IMG/VR virus record: IMGVR_UViG_3300030419_003638
Coordinates: 1 to 29,324 of that record
DNA length: 29,324 nucleotides
Strand: one strand, 5' to 3'
DNA from: a virus
Part shown: piece after piece, positions 18,080-24,818 of the stretch
Numbering within the stretch: position 1 is the first letter of the stretch
Layout: each line of letters opens with the position of its first letter
Notes under the pieces: generated by a model
Databases searched by the model: none
Seen by the model: the letters and a program-made list of their open reading frames with translations, nothing else
Told to the model about the DNA's origin: nothing
Program-made: the position numbers and the translations under genes

Positions 18080-18330
18080 TCGTCCATCTCGCTGAACTGC
18101 GGAAGGTCAAAGGGATCGATGTCCAGCCGGTCTATTAGAGCCATCAAAACACTATCGCCTGGGACCTTGCCGGCCTCTATCTGACAAAGGTATGGCTGAG
18201 TCACGCCAATAATATTGGAAAGCTCGACCTGGGTCAGATTTGACTGCAGCCGGTGCTGGCGGATTAGCCGTCCAAGCTGTTTCCCGGCGGGTTCCTTAGC
18301 AAGCAATCCCTTTACCCAGGGGTTATTCAT
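18076..18330 (-). CDS. XRE-family HTH transcriptional regulator, 84 aa
   Basis: Residues about 17-72 form a HTH_3 domain: GRLIRQHRLQSNLTQVELSN, then IIGVTQPYLCQIEAGKVPGD, with the recognition helix at about 44-52 (TQPYLCQIE). The short N-terminal arm and acidic end (LPQFSEMDE) fit a small Cro- or CI-like repressor. GGAGA (complement of 18339-18343) lies eight bases before the ATG. It is first in the leftward operon and diverges from the YqaJ gene. The intervening 56 bases hold promoters facing both ways and a palindrome, so it probably represses itself, the exonuclease promoter, or both. It is too short to carry the CI peptidase domain. Confidence 0.85.
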   Translation of the reverse strand: MNNPWVKGLLAKEPAGKQLGRLIRQHRLQSNLTQVELSNIIGVTQPYLCQIEAGKVPGDSVLMALIDRLDIDPFDLPQFSEMDE

Positions 18331-18332
18331 GA

Positions 18333-18361
18333 TTGATATCTCCAGTACCCACTGTTATAGT
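18333..18361 (+). promoter_or_regulatory. Rightward promoter of the yqaJ-recT operon
   Basis: TTGATA (18333-18338) and TATAGT (18356-18361) are separated by 17 bases, the best sigma70-type match in the window. Transcription would begin near 18368, ahead of CAGGAGAA (18371-18378) and ATG 18387. Confidence 0.7.
18343..18354. promoter_or_regulatory. Candidate operator palindrome
   Basis: CAGT (18343-18346) and ACTG (18351-18354) flank ACCC. It lies exactly between the -35 and -10 boxes of the rightward promoter and next to the leftward -10. A small HTH regulator is encoded a few bases away, so this is the first place to look for its binding site. Confidence 0.45.
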
Positions 18362-18383
18362 CAACCTCGACAGGAGAAGTCCA
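18354..18383 (-). promoter_or_regulatory. Leftward promoter of the regulator operon
   Basis: Read on the minus strand, TGGACT (complement of 18378-18383) is followed by 18 bases and TATAAC (complement of 18354-18359). The -10 occupies almost the same bases as the rightward -10. Transcription would start near 18348 and give a short leader that still includes the ribosome site. TTGACT at 18364-18359 offers a second -35 reading, but would give an almost leaderless mRNA. Confidence 0.5.
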
Positions 18384-18386
18384 GTA

Positions 18387-19271
18387 ATGAGCCGCGACGT
18401 ATATGACCGACGGTCGACCCTCGGTTCCAGCGACATTGCCAAAGTCCTTGGCCTATCCCCGTGGGGAGACGCCTGGGATGTCTGGCTGGAGAAGACCGGG
18501 CGGACCGAGTCCTCACAGGGGTTCACTGGTGACCAGGCCGCAGGTAACATGATGGAGGATGCGGTTGCTCGTGAGATGGGCAAGCGCATGGATCTCATCT
18601 TTGAGCCGGGCCCTGCTCTTTCCGAACCCCCAAACATCGGACAAGAGCCGTGGATGAGCGCAAGAGTCGACTTCCGTGGCCGCGTCTGGAAGGGCCGCAG
18701 CTGGAAGTGCGGGCTGGAGGTCAAGACCCTAAGGTCGTTTGGCGATGATTGGGGGCCTGATGGCTCAGACCTCTTCCCGCCAGACAAAGCGGCACAGGTG
18801 GTCTGGCAGCAGGCGGTCGATGACTCGTACCCGTTTACCGTGCTCGCCGCATGGGCCTGGTCGAGCTACGAGTTGCGCACCTACCGCATTGAGCGAGACA
18901 AGTCCGTCGAGAAGGCGCTTGTTGATCGGATGAGGGGGTGGTGGCACGACTATGTCGAGAAGGACACCCCTCCCCCGGTTACCGGCTCAAAGGGATGCAG
19001 CACTGGACTGGCAAGCCTGTTCCCTACCCCTAAAAAGAAGACCTATCGAGAGGCCACTGCTCTCGAAATCAAGCTGATTGACGCCTACAAGCATCAGGTC
19101 GACGCAGAAAGGGCTGCACAGAAGGAAAAGAGGGAGCTTGGGAATCTAATCAAGCAAGCCATTGGGTCGGACTACGGCCTGAAGGCAGAAAATGGCAGCC
19201 CCATCATCATTTGCTACCACCAAGGCAAGGGCAAGCGCCTAAAGCCTCTCAAACAGGATGAATCTGAATGA
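18387..19271 (+). CDS. YqaJ-family viral recombinase exonuclease
   Basis: ATG 18387 follows CAGGAGAA (18371-18378). An in-frame ATG at 18333 lies in the promoter and is rejected. The 294-residue product has the PD-(D/E)xK core of YqaJ/lambda exonuclease: RRSTLGSSDIAKVLGLSPWG at 8-27, Glu57 in GNMMED, Asp95 in SARVDF, Glu111-Val-Lys113 in GLEVKT, and QVVWQQ at 137-142. Such enzymes digest one strand of duplex DNA 5' to 3', as trimers, to expose ssDNA for the partner annealing protein. After about residue 205 a Lys-rich helical tail follows. The stop overlaps recT as ATGA. The pair forms a standard phage recombination module. Confidence 0.9.
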   Translation: MSRDVYDRRSTLGSSDIAKVLGLSPWGDAWDVWLEKTGRTESSQGFTGDQAAGNMMEDAVAREMGKRMDLIFEPGPALSEPPNIGQEPWMSARVDFRGRVWKGRSWKCGLEVKTLRSFGDDWGPDGSDLFPPDKAAQVVWQQAVDDSYPFTVLAAWAWSSYELRTYRIERDKSVEKALVDRMRGWWHDYVEKDTPPPVTGSKGCSTGLASLFPTPKKKTYREATALEIKLIDAYKHQVDAERAAQKEKRELGNLIKQAIGSDYGLKAENGSPIIICYHQGKGKRLKPLKQDESE

Positions 19272-20455
19272 GCAACAACGCCGTTGTAAAGTTCGAGGCC
19301 ACTCTCGCGCAAGTCATGCCGAAGGTTCGGGCTGGGTTTCCAATGTCCATCCCGGACGACAAGCTCCAGCGGGCCACTGACCGCCTGATGTTTGCCATCA
19401 AGGCGTCTGCGACCGCAAACGCCAAGATTTATGACTGCACAGCATCCTCGGTTGCTAACTGCATCTGCCTCTCGGCCCTGACAGGGCTTCTTCCTGGCGG
19501 CGCAGTGCCCGTGGTGGACCTCATCCCTCGCCAGCGGTCCTTCAAGGGCCCACGGGGCTGGCAGAAGGTCATGGAACTCAACTGGCAGATTGGCTGGCGT
19601 GGGTACAAGGCCCTCGGAGAGAAGCTCGGGGCGGTTCTTGAGCCGCGACTGGTGTTCAAGACCGACAAGTACGATGTGCGGTTTGGGTTGAACCCAGACC
19701 TGGTCCATGTTCCAGACCTCGATGGAGACCGGACATGGGAAAACCTCCGTGGCGCGTACATCATTGTCCGTCTGCCCAACGGACACGTCAGCTTCACGGA
19801 TCTGACCAAGGCAGAGATTGAGAAGCGCCGCGCCGTTTCTCAGGCCTGGCAGTACGACCAGAAGGACAACAAGTCCGCCTCCCCATGGAGCCAGTGGCCA
19901 TTGGAGATGGCTCTCAAGACCATCGTCTCCTACGCAGCCCGAAGGGGGCTCTTCCCCATCGATGAAGAGTTCACCATGGCGCTCGACCTGGACGGAAGAG
20001 AGGCACCAGACAACGTCCTTGTCTTTGACGCCGAGGCCGAGGAGGTCAAAGAGCCCAAGGCCGAGCCAAAGAGCATTGCATCATCGACCGGAATGGGGGC
20101 CCTGGACAGCGTCCTCAAGGCCGCTCCGTTGCCCGAGCCTATTCCGGTTGACTTCAGTGAACAGTCGCCCCCTGAGCGCAAGCCTGAGCCAGAGGAACCC
20201 CAAACTCCTGCGGGGTACAACGGTCCTCAACCATCCTCAGCGCCGGGACTTGCTCTCGGGGGCGGCTCTCCTTCTGGAGTTAGCCAGGCATCAATCGCGG
20301 CTGCTGAGCAGCGGATTCCAGAGCAGTCCGTGTTCTCAATCAGAAAGCAGCTTGGCATCCGAAAGAATGCCCGAGTTGAGTCCATGGATGAGGACGTGAA
20401 GACAACGTACCTGGACTGGCTTGAGTCCGAATACGCTGAACTTCATCCAGGGTGA
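19268..20455 (+). CDS. recT: RecT-family single-strand annealing protein
   Basis: The 395-residue product has the RecT core at about residues 20-250. It includes ASSVANCICLSALTGLLPGG at 59-78, the strand-helix segment ELNWQIGWRGYKALGEKLG near 103-121, AYIIVRLPNGHVSFTDLTK near 163-181, and SPWSQWPLEMALKTIVSYAA near 204-223 followed by RRGLFPIDEEF. RecT binds ssDNA from the exonuclease and anneals it to complementary strands. The usual length is about 270-300, so the additional 130 residues form a Pro/Glu-rich linker and a final helical segment (FSIRKQLGIRKNARVESMDE) of unknown role. It overlaps yqaJ by four bases and ends at TGA 20453-20455. Confidence 0.9.
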   Translation: MSNNAVVKFEATLAQVMPKVRAGFPMSIPDDKLQRATDRLMFAIKASATANAKIYDCTASSVANCICLSALTGLLPGGAVPVVDLIPRQRSFKGPRGWQKVMELNWQIGWRGYKALGEKLGAVLEPRLVFKTDKYDVRFGLNPDLVHVPDLDGDRTWENLRGAYIIVRLPNGHVSFTDLTKAEIEKRRAVSQAWQYDQKDNKSASPWSQWPLEMALKTIVSYAARRGLFPIDEEFTMALDLDGREAPDNVLVFDAEAEEVKEPKAEPKSIASSTGMGALDSVLKAAPLPEPIPVDFSEQSPPERKPEPEEPQTPAGYNGPQPSSAPGLALGGGSPSGVSQASIAAAEQRIPEQSVFSIRKQLGIRKNARVESMDEDVKTTYLDWLESEYAELHPG

Positions 20456-20459
20456 TGTG

Positions 20460-20473
20460 GCCAGAAGGCTGGC
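20460..20473. terminator. Hairpin filling the gap between convergent recT and the late genes
   Basis: GCCAG (20460-20464) pairs with CTGGC (20469-20473) around AAGG. It takes up nearly all of the 18 bases between the recT stop and the end of the late gene at 20474. Only five pairs are made and no T-run follows, so termination would be inefficient. Confidence 0.35.
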
Positions 20474-21007
20474 TTACGCGGTGATGGAGTACTGAGTCCC
20501 CACCGCGTGGGCCTCGAACAGCGTCAGCCCGGACAGGTCGTCTTGAACAGTCAGGACGAGGCTGTCCAGGCTGTTTGGCCTGATGGTCAACGGCTTCGGC
20601 CAGCTTACTGTCGCAACAAGATGGTCTGTTCCGGCTGCAATCCCGTCGGTCTTCCCGACAATCTTGACCCCCGATCCTGACCAGGATGTGTACCTGTAAA
20701 GGTCAATGATCTTCTTGACCGGAGCAGGGAAAACCTCCACCGACACTATCGGGGAGCCCTTCTTTTCTGTCAGCTTGATGCCGTTAGTGAGGGCACCTGA
20801 AGCACCAAACACACGAAGCTCTGAGGCTGTGGCAAGGTCCATACCAGATGAGTGGATGGTAAGGATCAGGTCCGTCACCTCAAAGGTGACTCCGCTTGGA
20901 GGGCTCAAAGTAAACTCAACAGCGGTCGATGAACCATCCACGTTCATCGACGCACTGCTTGAGCTATTGAGCAACTGCTTGCTCAACAAACGGAAGTTCT
21001 TTCCCAT
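20474..21007 (-). CDS. Beta-rich virion-like protein, 177 aa
   Basis: The start ATG overlaps the upstream gene's stop as TAATG (21009-21005). The protein has Ser/Thr-rich, alternating hydrophobic sequence typical of beta sandwiches, for example STAVEFTLSPPSGVTFEVTD, LILTIHSSGMDLATASELRV and DSLVLTVQDDLSGLTLFEAH. It has no cysteine and no membrane segment. Comparable late phage proteins are decoration or fibre components and sometimes carry sugar-binding folds. It lies at the 3' end of the leftward late operon, after the lysis genes. Identification as a virion protein is by composition and place only. Confidence 0.6.
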   Translation of the reverse strand: MGKNFRLLSKQLLNSSSSASMNVDGSSTAVEFTLSPPSGVTFEVTDLILTIHSSGMDLATASELRVFGASGALTNGIKLTEKKGSPIVSVEVFPAPVKKIIDLYRYTSWSGSGVKIVGKTDGIAAGTDHLVATVSWPKPLTIRPNSLDSLVLTVQDDLSGLTLFEAHAVGTQYSITA

Positions 21008-21273
21008 TAGCCTTCTTCGGACGCCTCTTCTGCGCCATCGACCGCCTCTTCTGCCGCGACCTTCAGGTCTTCCGCAGCTTCAGCGATGGCCTTTCCGCCT
21101 TTCCAGGCCTTGGCGAAGTCTTCTGCGCCAATCCCGAGGATTCCTGCGATGCCAAGATTCTGGATGGCCTCCAGACTGCCCTCTCCAAGGGGCAATCCCA
21201 TGAAGTCAGCAATCGCAACCAGCAGTGTGGTGGCAACAACGATGAGTAGACGTCGGCTTCCATAGTCCTTCAT
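21007..21273 (-). CDS. Holin-like membrane protein, 88 aa
   Basis: Residues about 8-25 (RLLIVVATTLLVAIADFMG) form one clear transmembrane helix and residues about 35-50 (AIQNLGIAGILGIGAED) a second hydrophobic stretch. After a short Lys loop comes an acidic helical tail (EDLKVAAEEAVDGAEEASEE). One or two helices with a charged cytoplasmic tail is the layout of class II/III-type holins, which open the inner membrane so that endolysin can reach the wall. The amidase gene is in the same operon. The gene overlaps its upstream neighbour by four bases. Other small membrane proteins would fit too. Confidence 0.55.
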   Translation of the reverse strand: MKDYGSRRLLIVVATTLLVAIADFMGLPLGEGSLEAIQNLGIAGILGIGAEDFAKAWKGGKAIAEAAEDLKVAAEEAVDGAEEASEEG

Positions 21274-21626
21274 GATTCTCTCCGGGCTGCGCGACGGGCC
21301 TGGCGGGCCTCGCGGCGTTCAAGTCGGTTGGCTTTGCGCTCGGCCCGGGCCTCGGGCGCCATGAGCTTAGATACGATGGCCTGGCCGATGGCAATGCCCT
21401 TTGTAATCGCTTTTCCGTCGATGGCTTCCAGCGCTGCACCCCAAGGGCCGCCGAGCAATGCCTCGAAGTCGAGAAGGTCATCTGCAAGAGAGCCGATCAT
21501 CTCGGCAGTCTGGTTCGGAGCAATGCCCAAATCCAGCAGGCCATCAGCGTGGTCCTCCAGCGTCTCAATGAGGTCGCCAGACAGGTCATCGAGAGCAGGA
21601 AGCTCTGAGATATCAAGGATTTCCAT
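21270..21626 (-). CDS. Hypothetical protein, acidic N-terminus and basic tail, 118 aa
   Basis: The product starts MEILDISELPALDDLSGDLI with an acidic, leucine-rich helical region and has a glycine-containing middle (LLGGPWGAALEAIDG). It ends in a very basic helix (ERKANRLERREARQARRAAR). The polarity suggests a protein that bridges a membrane or acidic partner and nucleic acid, or a structural protein. The stop overlaps the holin-like start as ATGA (21273-21270). It sits between small basic and membrane proteins in the late operon. The family is not recognised. Confidence 0.65.
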   Translation of the reverse strand: MEILDISELPALDDLSGDLIETLEDHADGLLDLGIAPNQTAEMIGSLADDLLDFEALLGGPWGAALEAIDGKAITKGIAIGQAIVSKLMAPEARAERKANRLERREARQARRAARRES

Positions 21627-21627
21627 T

Positions 21628-21885
21628 CTATCGCTTACTCTTTGTCCCCTTACATGCCCAGCGTTTACGGCTCAGGCGAAGAGGACTGTTGGGGTTCTTG
21701 GCTGCTTTGGGGTGCTTCTTCATTTGCCCAGCACTCCTGGCACAATAGGCATCGCCCTTCTTTGTTCCGGGCTTTACTCGCGCTCCACCACCCTTGGCCT
21801 TACCGGCCTGGCCGTATGAAACCTTCTTGCCAGAAGCTGTGATCTTGACGCGGGCCTTGCCCTTTGCAGGCTTCCTGGTAGGCAT
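21628..21885 (-). CDS. Conserved basic phage protein (NPNSPLRLSRKRW motif), 85 aa
   Basis: The product is strongly basic, starting MPTRKPAKGKARVKIT. It contains GDAYCARSAGQMKKHPKAAK near residues 44-63 and NPNSPLRLSRKRWACKGTKS near 64-83. I recognise the motif set YCARS...NPNSP..LSRK.W.C from small proteins in many late phage operons, some of which may accompany head or tail genes. Two cysteines, one in each motif, may bind a metal or form a disulfide. The gene follows the 36-aa basic gene and is two bases before the next start. Function not known. Confidence 0.75.
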   Translation of the reverse strand: MPTRKPAKGKARVKITASGKKVSYGQAGKAKGGGARVKPGTKKGDAYCARSAGQMKKHPKAAKNPNSPLRLSRKRWACKGTKSKR

Positions 21886-21902
21886 TGAAATCCCCGGTCT
21901 GG

Positions 21903-22013
21903 TCAGTACTTCTTTGTCTTTGACTTGGCCTTAGGCCTCTTAGGCGAGGAGTAGCCCTTCTTTGCAGCAGGCTTTGGCTTCACCTTCATCTTGGATGGCT
22001 TCTTATAGGGCAT
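21903..22013 (-). CDS. Basic miniprotein, 36 aa
   Basis: The frame from the ATG at 22013-22011 (complement) to a TGA at 21905-21903 encodes 36 residues, of which nearly half are Lys or Arg (MPYKKPSKMKVKPKPAAKKG and so on, ending KSKTKKY). It begins one base after the amidase stop (TGAAATG), so it is probably coupled. The composition matches that of the adjacent 85-aa basic protein, and such peptides occur in phage late operons, possibly packaging-associated. It is short, but the coupling and regular Lys/Pro pattern support coding. Confidence 0.6.
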   Translation of the reverse strand: MPYKKPSKMKVKPKPAAKKGYSSPKRPKAKSKTKKY

Positions 22014-22014
22014 T

Positions 22015-22590
22015 TCACTTCACCTCAAGGTAGCTAAGGATCCCAGCGGCAAGAGCCTCGCCGACCCGGACAAGGCCATCAGCATACCAAAGGTGTCGAT
22101 TGTCAGCGCTGTCGATAAAGCCGGGCTCAAAGCAAATGCCTGAAAGATTGGCAGGTCCTTCGTAGACACCCTTGATGGTGTTGTAGGCATTCCCCCAAAG
22201 AGAGGCGCTCGCCGCTTCGCTTCGGGACTTGCCTACCAGCTTCCCAAGCTCAGACGACACCGCAGACGACAGTCGCTGTCCTGCTCCGCTGCGCTTGTCG
22301 TAGCAGACGAGCCCATAAGATCCGCCACCAGCATTCACATGACAGGCGACGTAGACGCACTTCCCGGTCACAGCTTTAGCGGCTTCACGGACGTAAGCAT
22401 GACGGGCGCTGTACCAGCCATATCCAAGCATGATGGTCGGAACGCCAGCCACTTCCAGCGCGTCACGCGCGGCCTTTATGTAAGCCCGAGAAAGGTCCGT
22501 CTCCCGAAGGTCTTCGAAGCTGGCTCCATGATCGTCCTTCCCAGGCTTTCCATGGTGCTGCCAGTCAAAGACAACGTAGTTCTCACTCAC
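22015..22590 (-). CDS. N-acetylmuramoyl-L-alanine amidase endolysin (Amidase_3 family)
   Basis: The 191-residue product is a compact amidase. Candidate zinc ligands are His12 or His13 in DWQHHGKPG, Glu30 in DLRETDL, and His84 in VACHVNAGG, and the catalytic Glu155 lies in GICFEPGFID. This order (H, E, H, E) is that of Amidase_3. The enzyme cuts the bond between muramic acid and L-alanine in peptidoglycan, releasing the phage at the end of infection. There is no signal peptide and no separate wall-binding domain, so export depends on a holin. It overlaps the upstream gene by four bases and sits with two membrane-linked proteins, a typical lysis cluster. Confidence 0.88.
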   Translation of the reverse strand: MSENYVVFDWQHHGKPGKDDHGASFEDLRETDLSRAYIKAARDALEVAGVPTIMLGYGWYSARHAYVREAAKAVTGKCVYVACHVNAGGGSYGLVCYDKRSGAGQRLSSAVSSELGKLVGKSRSEAASASLWGNAYNTIKGVYEGPANLSGICFEPGFIDSADNRHLWYADGLVRVGEALAAGILSYLEVK

Positions 22591-22895
22591 GGAGCTACCG
22601 ACGGTCCCATGACGGGGACAGGAGCAAGGATCACTTCACCAGAGTCGTCCGTGATTTCCGACTCCTCCATCGAGACAATGACCTCCTGAGCCTCTTCGTG
22701 AGCCTGGATTGCCTTCTTCAACAGCTCGATGTCGATAGTTCGCACGTCCTCCGACATTGCCTGAAGTTCACCCATGAGTTCTTCGTGAGCCTCCTCTGCC
22801 TCCTGAGCAACTTGAGCAGCAGCTTCAGGCGACATCACAACCTGAGCGGGCTCGCCCGCAGTCGAAACAGTAGCGGCCAAGAGGAGGGAGAACAT
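22587..22895 (-). CDS. Possible exported coiled-coil protein of the lysis cluster, 102 aa
   Basis: The first 15 residues (MFSLLLAATVSTAGE) form a short hydrophobic segment that may be a signal peptide cut after AG. After it comes an acidic coiled coil, residues about 22-75 (EAAAQVAQEAEEAHEELMGE onward, then LLKKAIQAHEEAQEVI). The end is Pro/Val-rich (VILAPVPVMGPSVAP). A periplasmic coiled coil next to an amidase resembles a spanin, but there is no lipobox cysteine and the start is short. It overlaps the amidase as ATGA and begins three bases after the upstream gene. Tentative lysis accessory. Confidence 0.6.
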   Translation of the reverse strand: MFSLLLAATVSTAGEPAQVVMSPEAAAQVAQEAEEAHEELMGELQAMSEDVRTIDIELLKKAIQAHEEAQEVIVSMEESEITDDSGEVILAPVPVMGPSVAP

Positions 22896-22898
22896 GGC

Positions 22899-23360
22899 TT
22901 ACTCCAGTACAGTCACGGATGAACAACTCTCAGGCAGTGTAGGACATGGGCCTTCTATCTGACCAATGGCAACTTTCAAAGAACACACCTCAATGCGGCC
23001 TGCCTTGACTTCACACAAGGCCTCGCTGTGCTGCCTTTGGGTCGCAAAAGGGAAGTCTTCAGGGTCCACGAACCCCTCATCGATCACATAGTTGATCAAC
23101 ATGGTGGAACCAAAAAGCACGCTGCTTAGCCAGACAATCACAACGAACGGCTCGTTTTTTACTGTCCACCAAAGCCACGCCCAGGCGTCCCGCTTCCACT
23201 GACTAAAGCGCCGAACTGTCTCCGGGCGGACCTTTCCTGTGCCCTCCCTGGCGTCAAGAGCACTCTCAAGGGCATTGAGCATCTGCTCTTCAGTAAGACC
23301 TTCCCGCTGCTTGGAAGGCTTAGACCAAACAGCAGTCTTCTTCTTCTCGTCGTCTGACAT
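22899..23360 (-). CDS. Single-pass membrane protein, 153 aa
   Basis: The frame is open to 23417, overlapping the upstream gene, so I use ATG 23360, which leaves an 11-base gap. Residues 1-60 are charged and cytoplasmic in character (MSDDEKKKTAVWSKP, then a Lys/Arg helix). A Trp-rich stretch (DAWAWLWWTVKNEP) leads into a single transmembrane helix, FVVIVWLSSVLFGSTMLINYV. The outer segment has four cysteines (CEVKAGRIEVC, then CPTLPESC) that could form disulfides. This N-in, C-out layout with Cys resembles inner-membrane spanin or antiholin proteins, and it lies beside the amidase. A family is not assigned. Confidence 0.65.
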   Translation of the reverse strand: MSDDEKKKTAVWSKPSKQREGLTEEQMLNALESALDAREGTGKVRPETVRRFSQWKRDAWAWLWWTVKNEPFVVIVWLSSVLFGSTMLINYVIDEGFVDPEDFPFATQRQHSEALCEVKAGRIEVCSLKVAIGQIEGPCPTLPESCSSVTVLE

Positions 23361-23371
23361 GGCGCACCTAC

Positions 23372-24358
23372 TTAGGTCTGCTGACGCCAGCGATACCCCA
23401 CCCGAACATTTGACCATGTGATTGTTACCGTTGGACTCGTGTCGATGTGGCTGAGCACGATCCCGATGTGGATACCGTTCTGGTATCCGCCCGAGCTGAT
23501 CGATGAGTGCGCGAGGTGCTGCACGCTGGGATTGGATCCAGTGTCGTAGCAGCTAAGCCATGTCTCGTCACCCTTGAGCGTTCCCAGGCCTTCATCGAAA
23601 ACCGTGGTTAGCTCGGCATAACCAGCAGATCCGCCAAAAGCTGCGCTAAGGCTTCCAAGTCCGCCAAAGCGGGTAGGCCCGCGCATCTTGATGTCGTCAG
23701 CTGAGTCGATTGCGAACCCCCCGTGGTATCCATGGTTGTTCACCTGCGCTCCGCTCTCGGACTCGGGGATGTTGCACAGCTCAATCATCGCTGTGGCGGA
23801 GTCCGGGCCAGAGGTCGCGTAGGTCAGCTTGAGCCGCTGATCGAGGATCACAGAGTCGGTCGGGCGCTGGACCATCTGCATCAGCGTGGCGCCGTCCGAG
23901 GCGTCTGCCCCGCCGTGAACGGCGTCGATCACGACGGTCGAGGTGAGTCCAAGCGACGAGGACGCTGCTTTCAGAATCGTGGTCGTCCCGCGAAGAGTGC
24001 AATCATCCAGATTCTGGTAGATGTACCCGTCCTCGTCGCCAACCCGCACGAGGTGCTTGACCGTGACGGTGCCGTCGGTACAGGCCGCGACCCAGGTCCC
24101 GGCACACCAGTCAGCCCCATTGGTGTCCGTGGGTGTCCAGGTCACCGTGGCTGTGTTGGTGGCGCTGAGAAGGGATGTCCGGCTTACACCATTCGGATCC
24201 TTGAGGGTCCAGGTGTAGGTGCCCTCACCGTCCGCAGCGGTACTGGTGACCTGAGACAGGTCGTCTTGTGTGCTGTCCGCCGTTGTCAGGTTGAGATCGG
24301 ACCCGCTTGCTGCCGCAGCCGCTCGCCGCCTGAAAAATCCTTTGCTAAAAAAGGCCAC
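23372..24358 (-). CDS. Ig-like plus beta-rich virion protein, 328 aa
   Basis: A basic start (MAFFSKGFFRRRAAAAASG) precedes an Ig- or PKD-like beta domain at about residues 20-105 (DSTQDDLSQVTSTAADGEGT, then TYTWTLKDPNG, TNTATVTWTPTDTNG, TVTVKHLVRVG). The second part, about 110-328, is Gly/Ser-rich and strand-like (STVVIDAVHGGADASDG, then AHSSISSGGYQNGIHIGIVL, ending VTITWSNVRVGYRWRQQT). Ig-like modules decorate many tailed-phage virions and bind host-surface sugars weakly. A head- or tail-fibre or decoration role is likely. It lies two bases downstream of the next virion-like gene. Confidence 0.65.
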   Translation of the reverse strand: MAFFSKGFFRRRAAAAASGSDLNLTTADSTQDDLSQVTSTAADGEGTYTWTLKDPNGVSRTSLLSATNTATVTWTPTDTNGADWCAGTWVAACTDGTVTVKHLVRVGDEDGYIYQNLDDCTLRGTTTILKAASSSLGLTSTVVIDAVHGGADASDGATLMQMVQRPTDSVILDQRLKLTYATSGPDSATAMIELCNIPESESGAQVNNHGYHGGFAIDSADDIKMRGPTRFGGLGSLSAAFGGSAGYAELTTVFDEGLGTLKGDETWLSCYDTGSNPSVQHLAHSSISSGGYQNGIHIGIVLSHIDTSPTVTITWSNVRVGYRWRQQT

Positions 24359-24360
24359 GC

Positions 24361-24789
24361 TCAGTCCACGTTCCAGTAGAGCCTTGCCACATCAATCTGG
24401 ACTGTCCCGGTGTCTGTCTTTGCAAACAGGTAAACCTGTCCGGAAGTAGTCGCTGTTGCCGGAAATGTTGCAAACACATCCAGATCAATGGCCAGGCCAC
24501 CATCAGTGGCAGTCGTAAGACCGGTAACAATGGTGGTTGCGCCGCTCGCGGAAGTGCAAGGCAGATCGCCCGCAGCGTCCCAGGTCAAGTAGACATTCAG
24601 TGATGCAGCACTGGATGCAATCGAGGACACATGGATTTCAAGATGACTCCAGTGACACGCGCTTGGCATGGCCCTGGAGTTGGCATCAACGGCGGAGTCT
24701 TCTTTGAGCAAAATGGCCTTACCAAGGGCAAAGCTATTCCCAACTGCAGACATTGCGCCATCGCTGCAGATAAAGCCCTGATCAGCCAT
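24361..24789 (-). CDS. Beta-rich virion-like protein, 142 aa
   Basis: The ATG at 24789 has AGGAGG about eight bases ahead on the minus strand. The product is Ala/Ser/Thr-rich with alternating hydrophobic strands: SHLEIHVSSIASSAASLNVY, then LTWDAAGDLPC, GLAIDLDVFATFPATATTSG and VYLFAKTDTGTVQIDVARLY. This is the pattern of a small jelly-roll or decoration protein. It lacks helices of any length. Together with its two neighbours it forms a group of beta proteins that follow the giant gene, and a capsid or tail surface position is inferred. Confidence 0.65.
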   Translation of the reverse strand: MADQGFICSDGAMSAVGNSFALGKAILLKEDSAVDANSRAMPSACHWSHLEIHVSSIASSAASLNVYLTWDAAGDLPCTSASGATTIVTGLTTATDGGLAIDLDVFATFPATATTSGQVYLFAKTDTGTVQIDVARLYWNVD

Positions 24790-24818
24790 GACTTAGGCCT
24801 CCTGGTTCGGGTGGAGGA

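Noticed and set aside
23361-23417. Longer start for the gene at 22899-23360
   Set aside because: The 19 extra residues would overlap the end of the gene at 23372-24358 and have poor composition. ATG 23360 fits a short gap.
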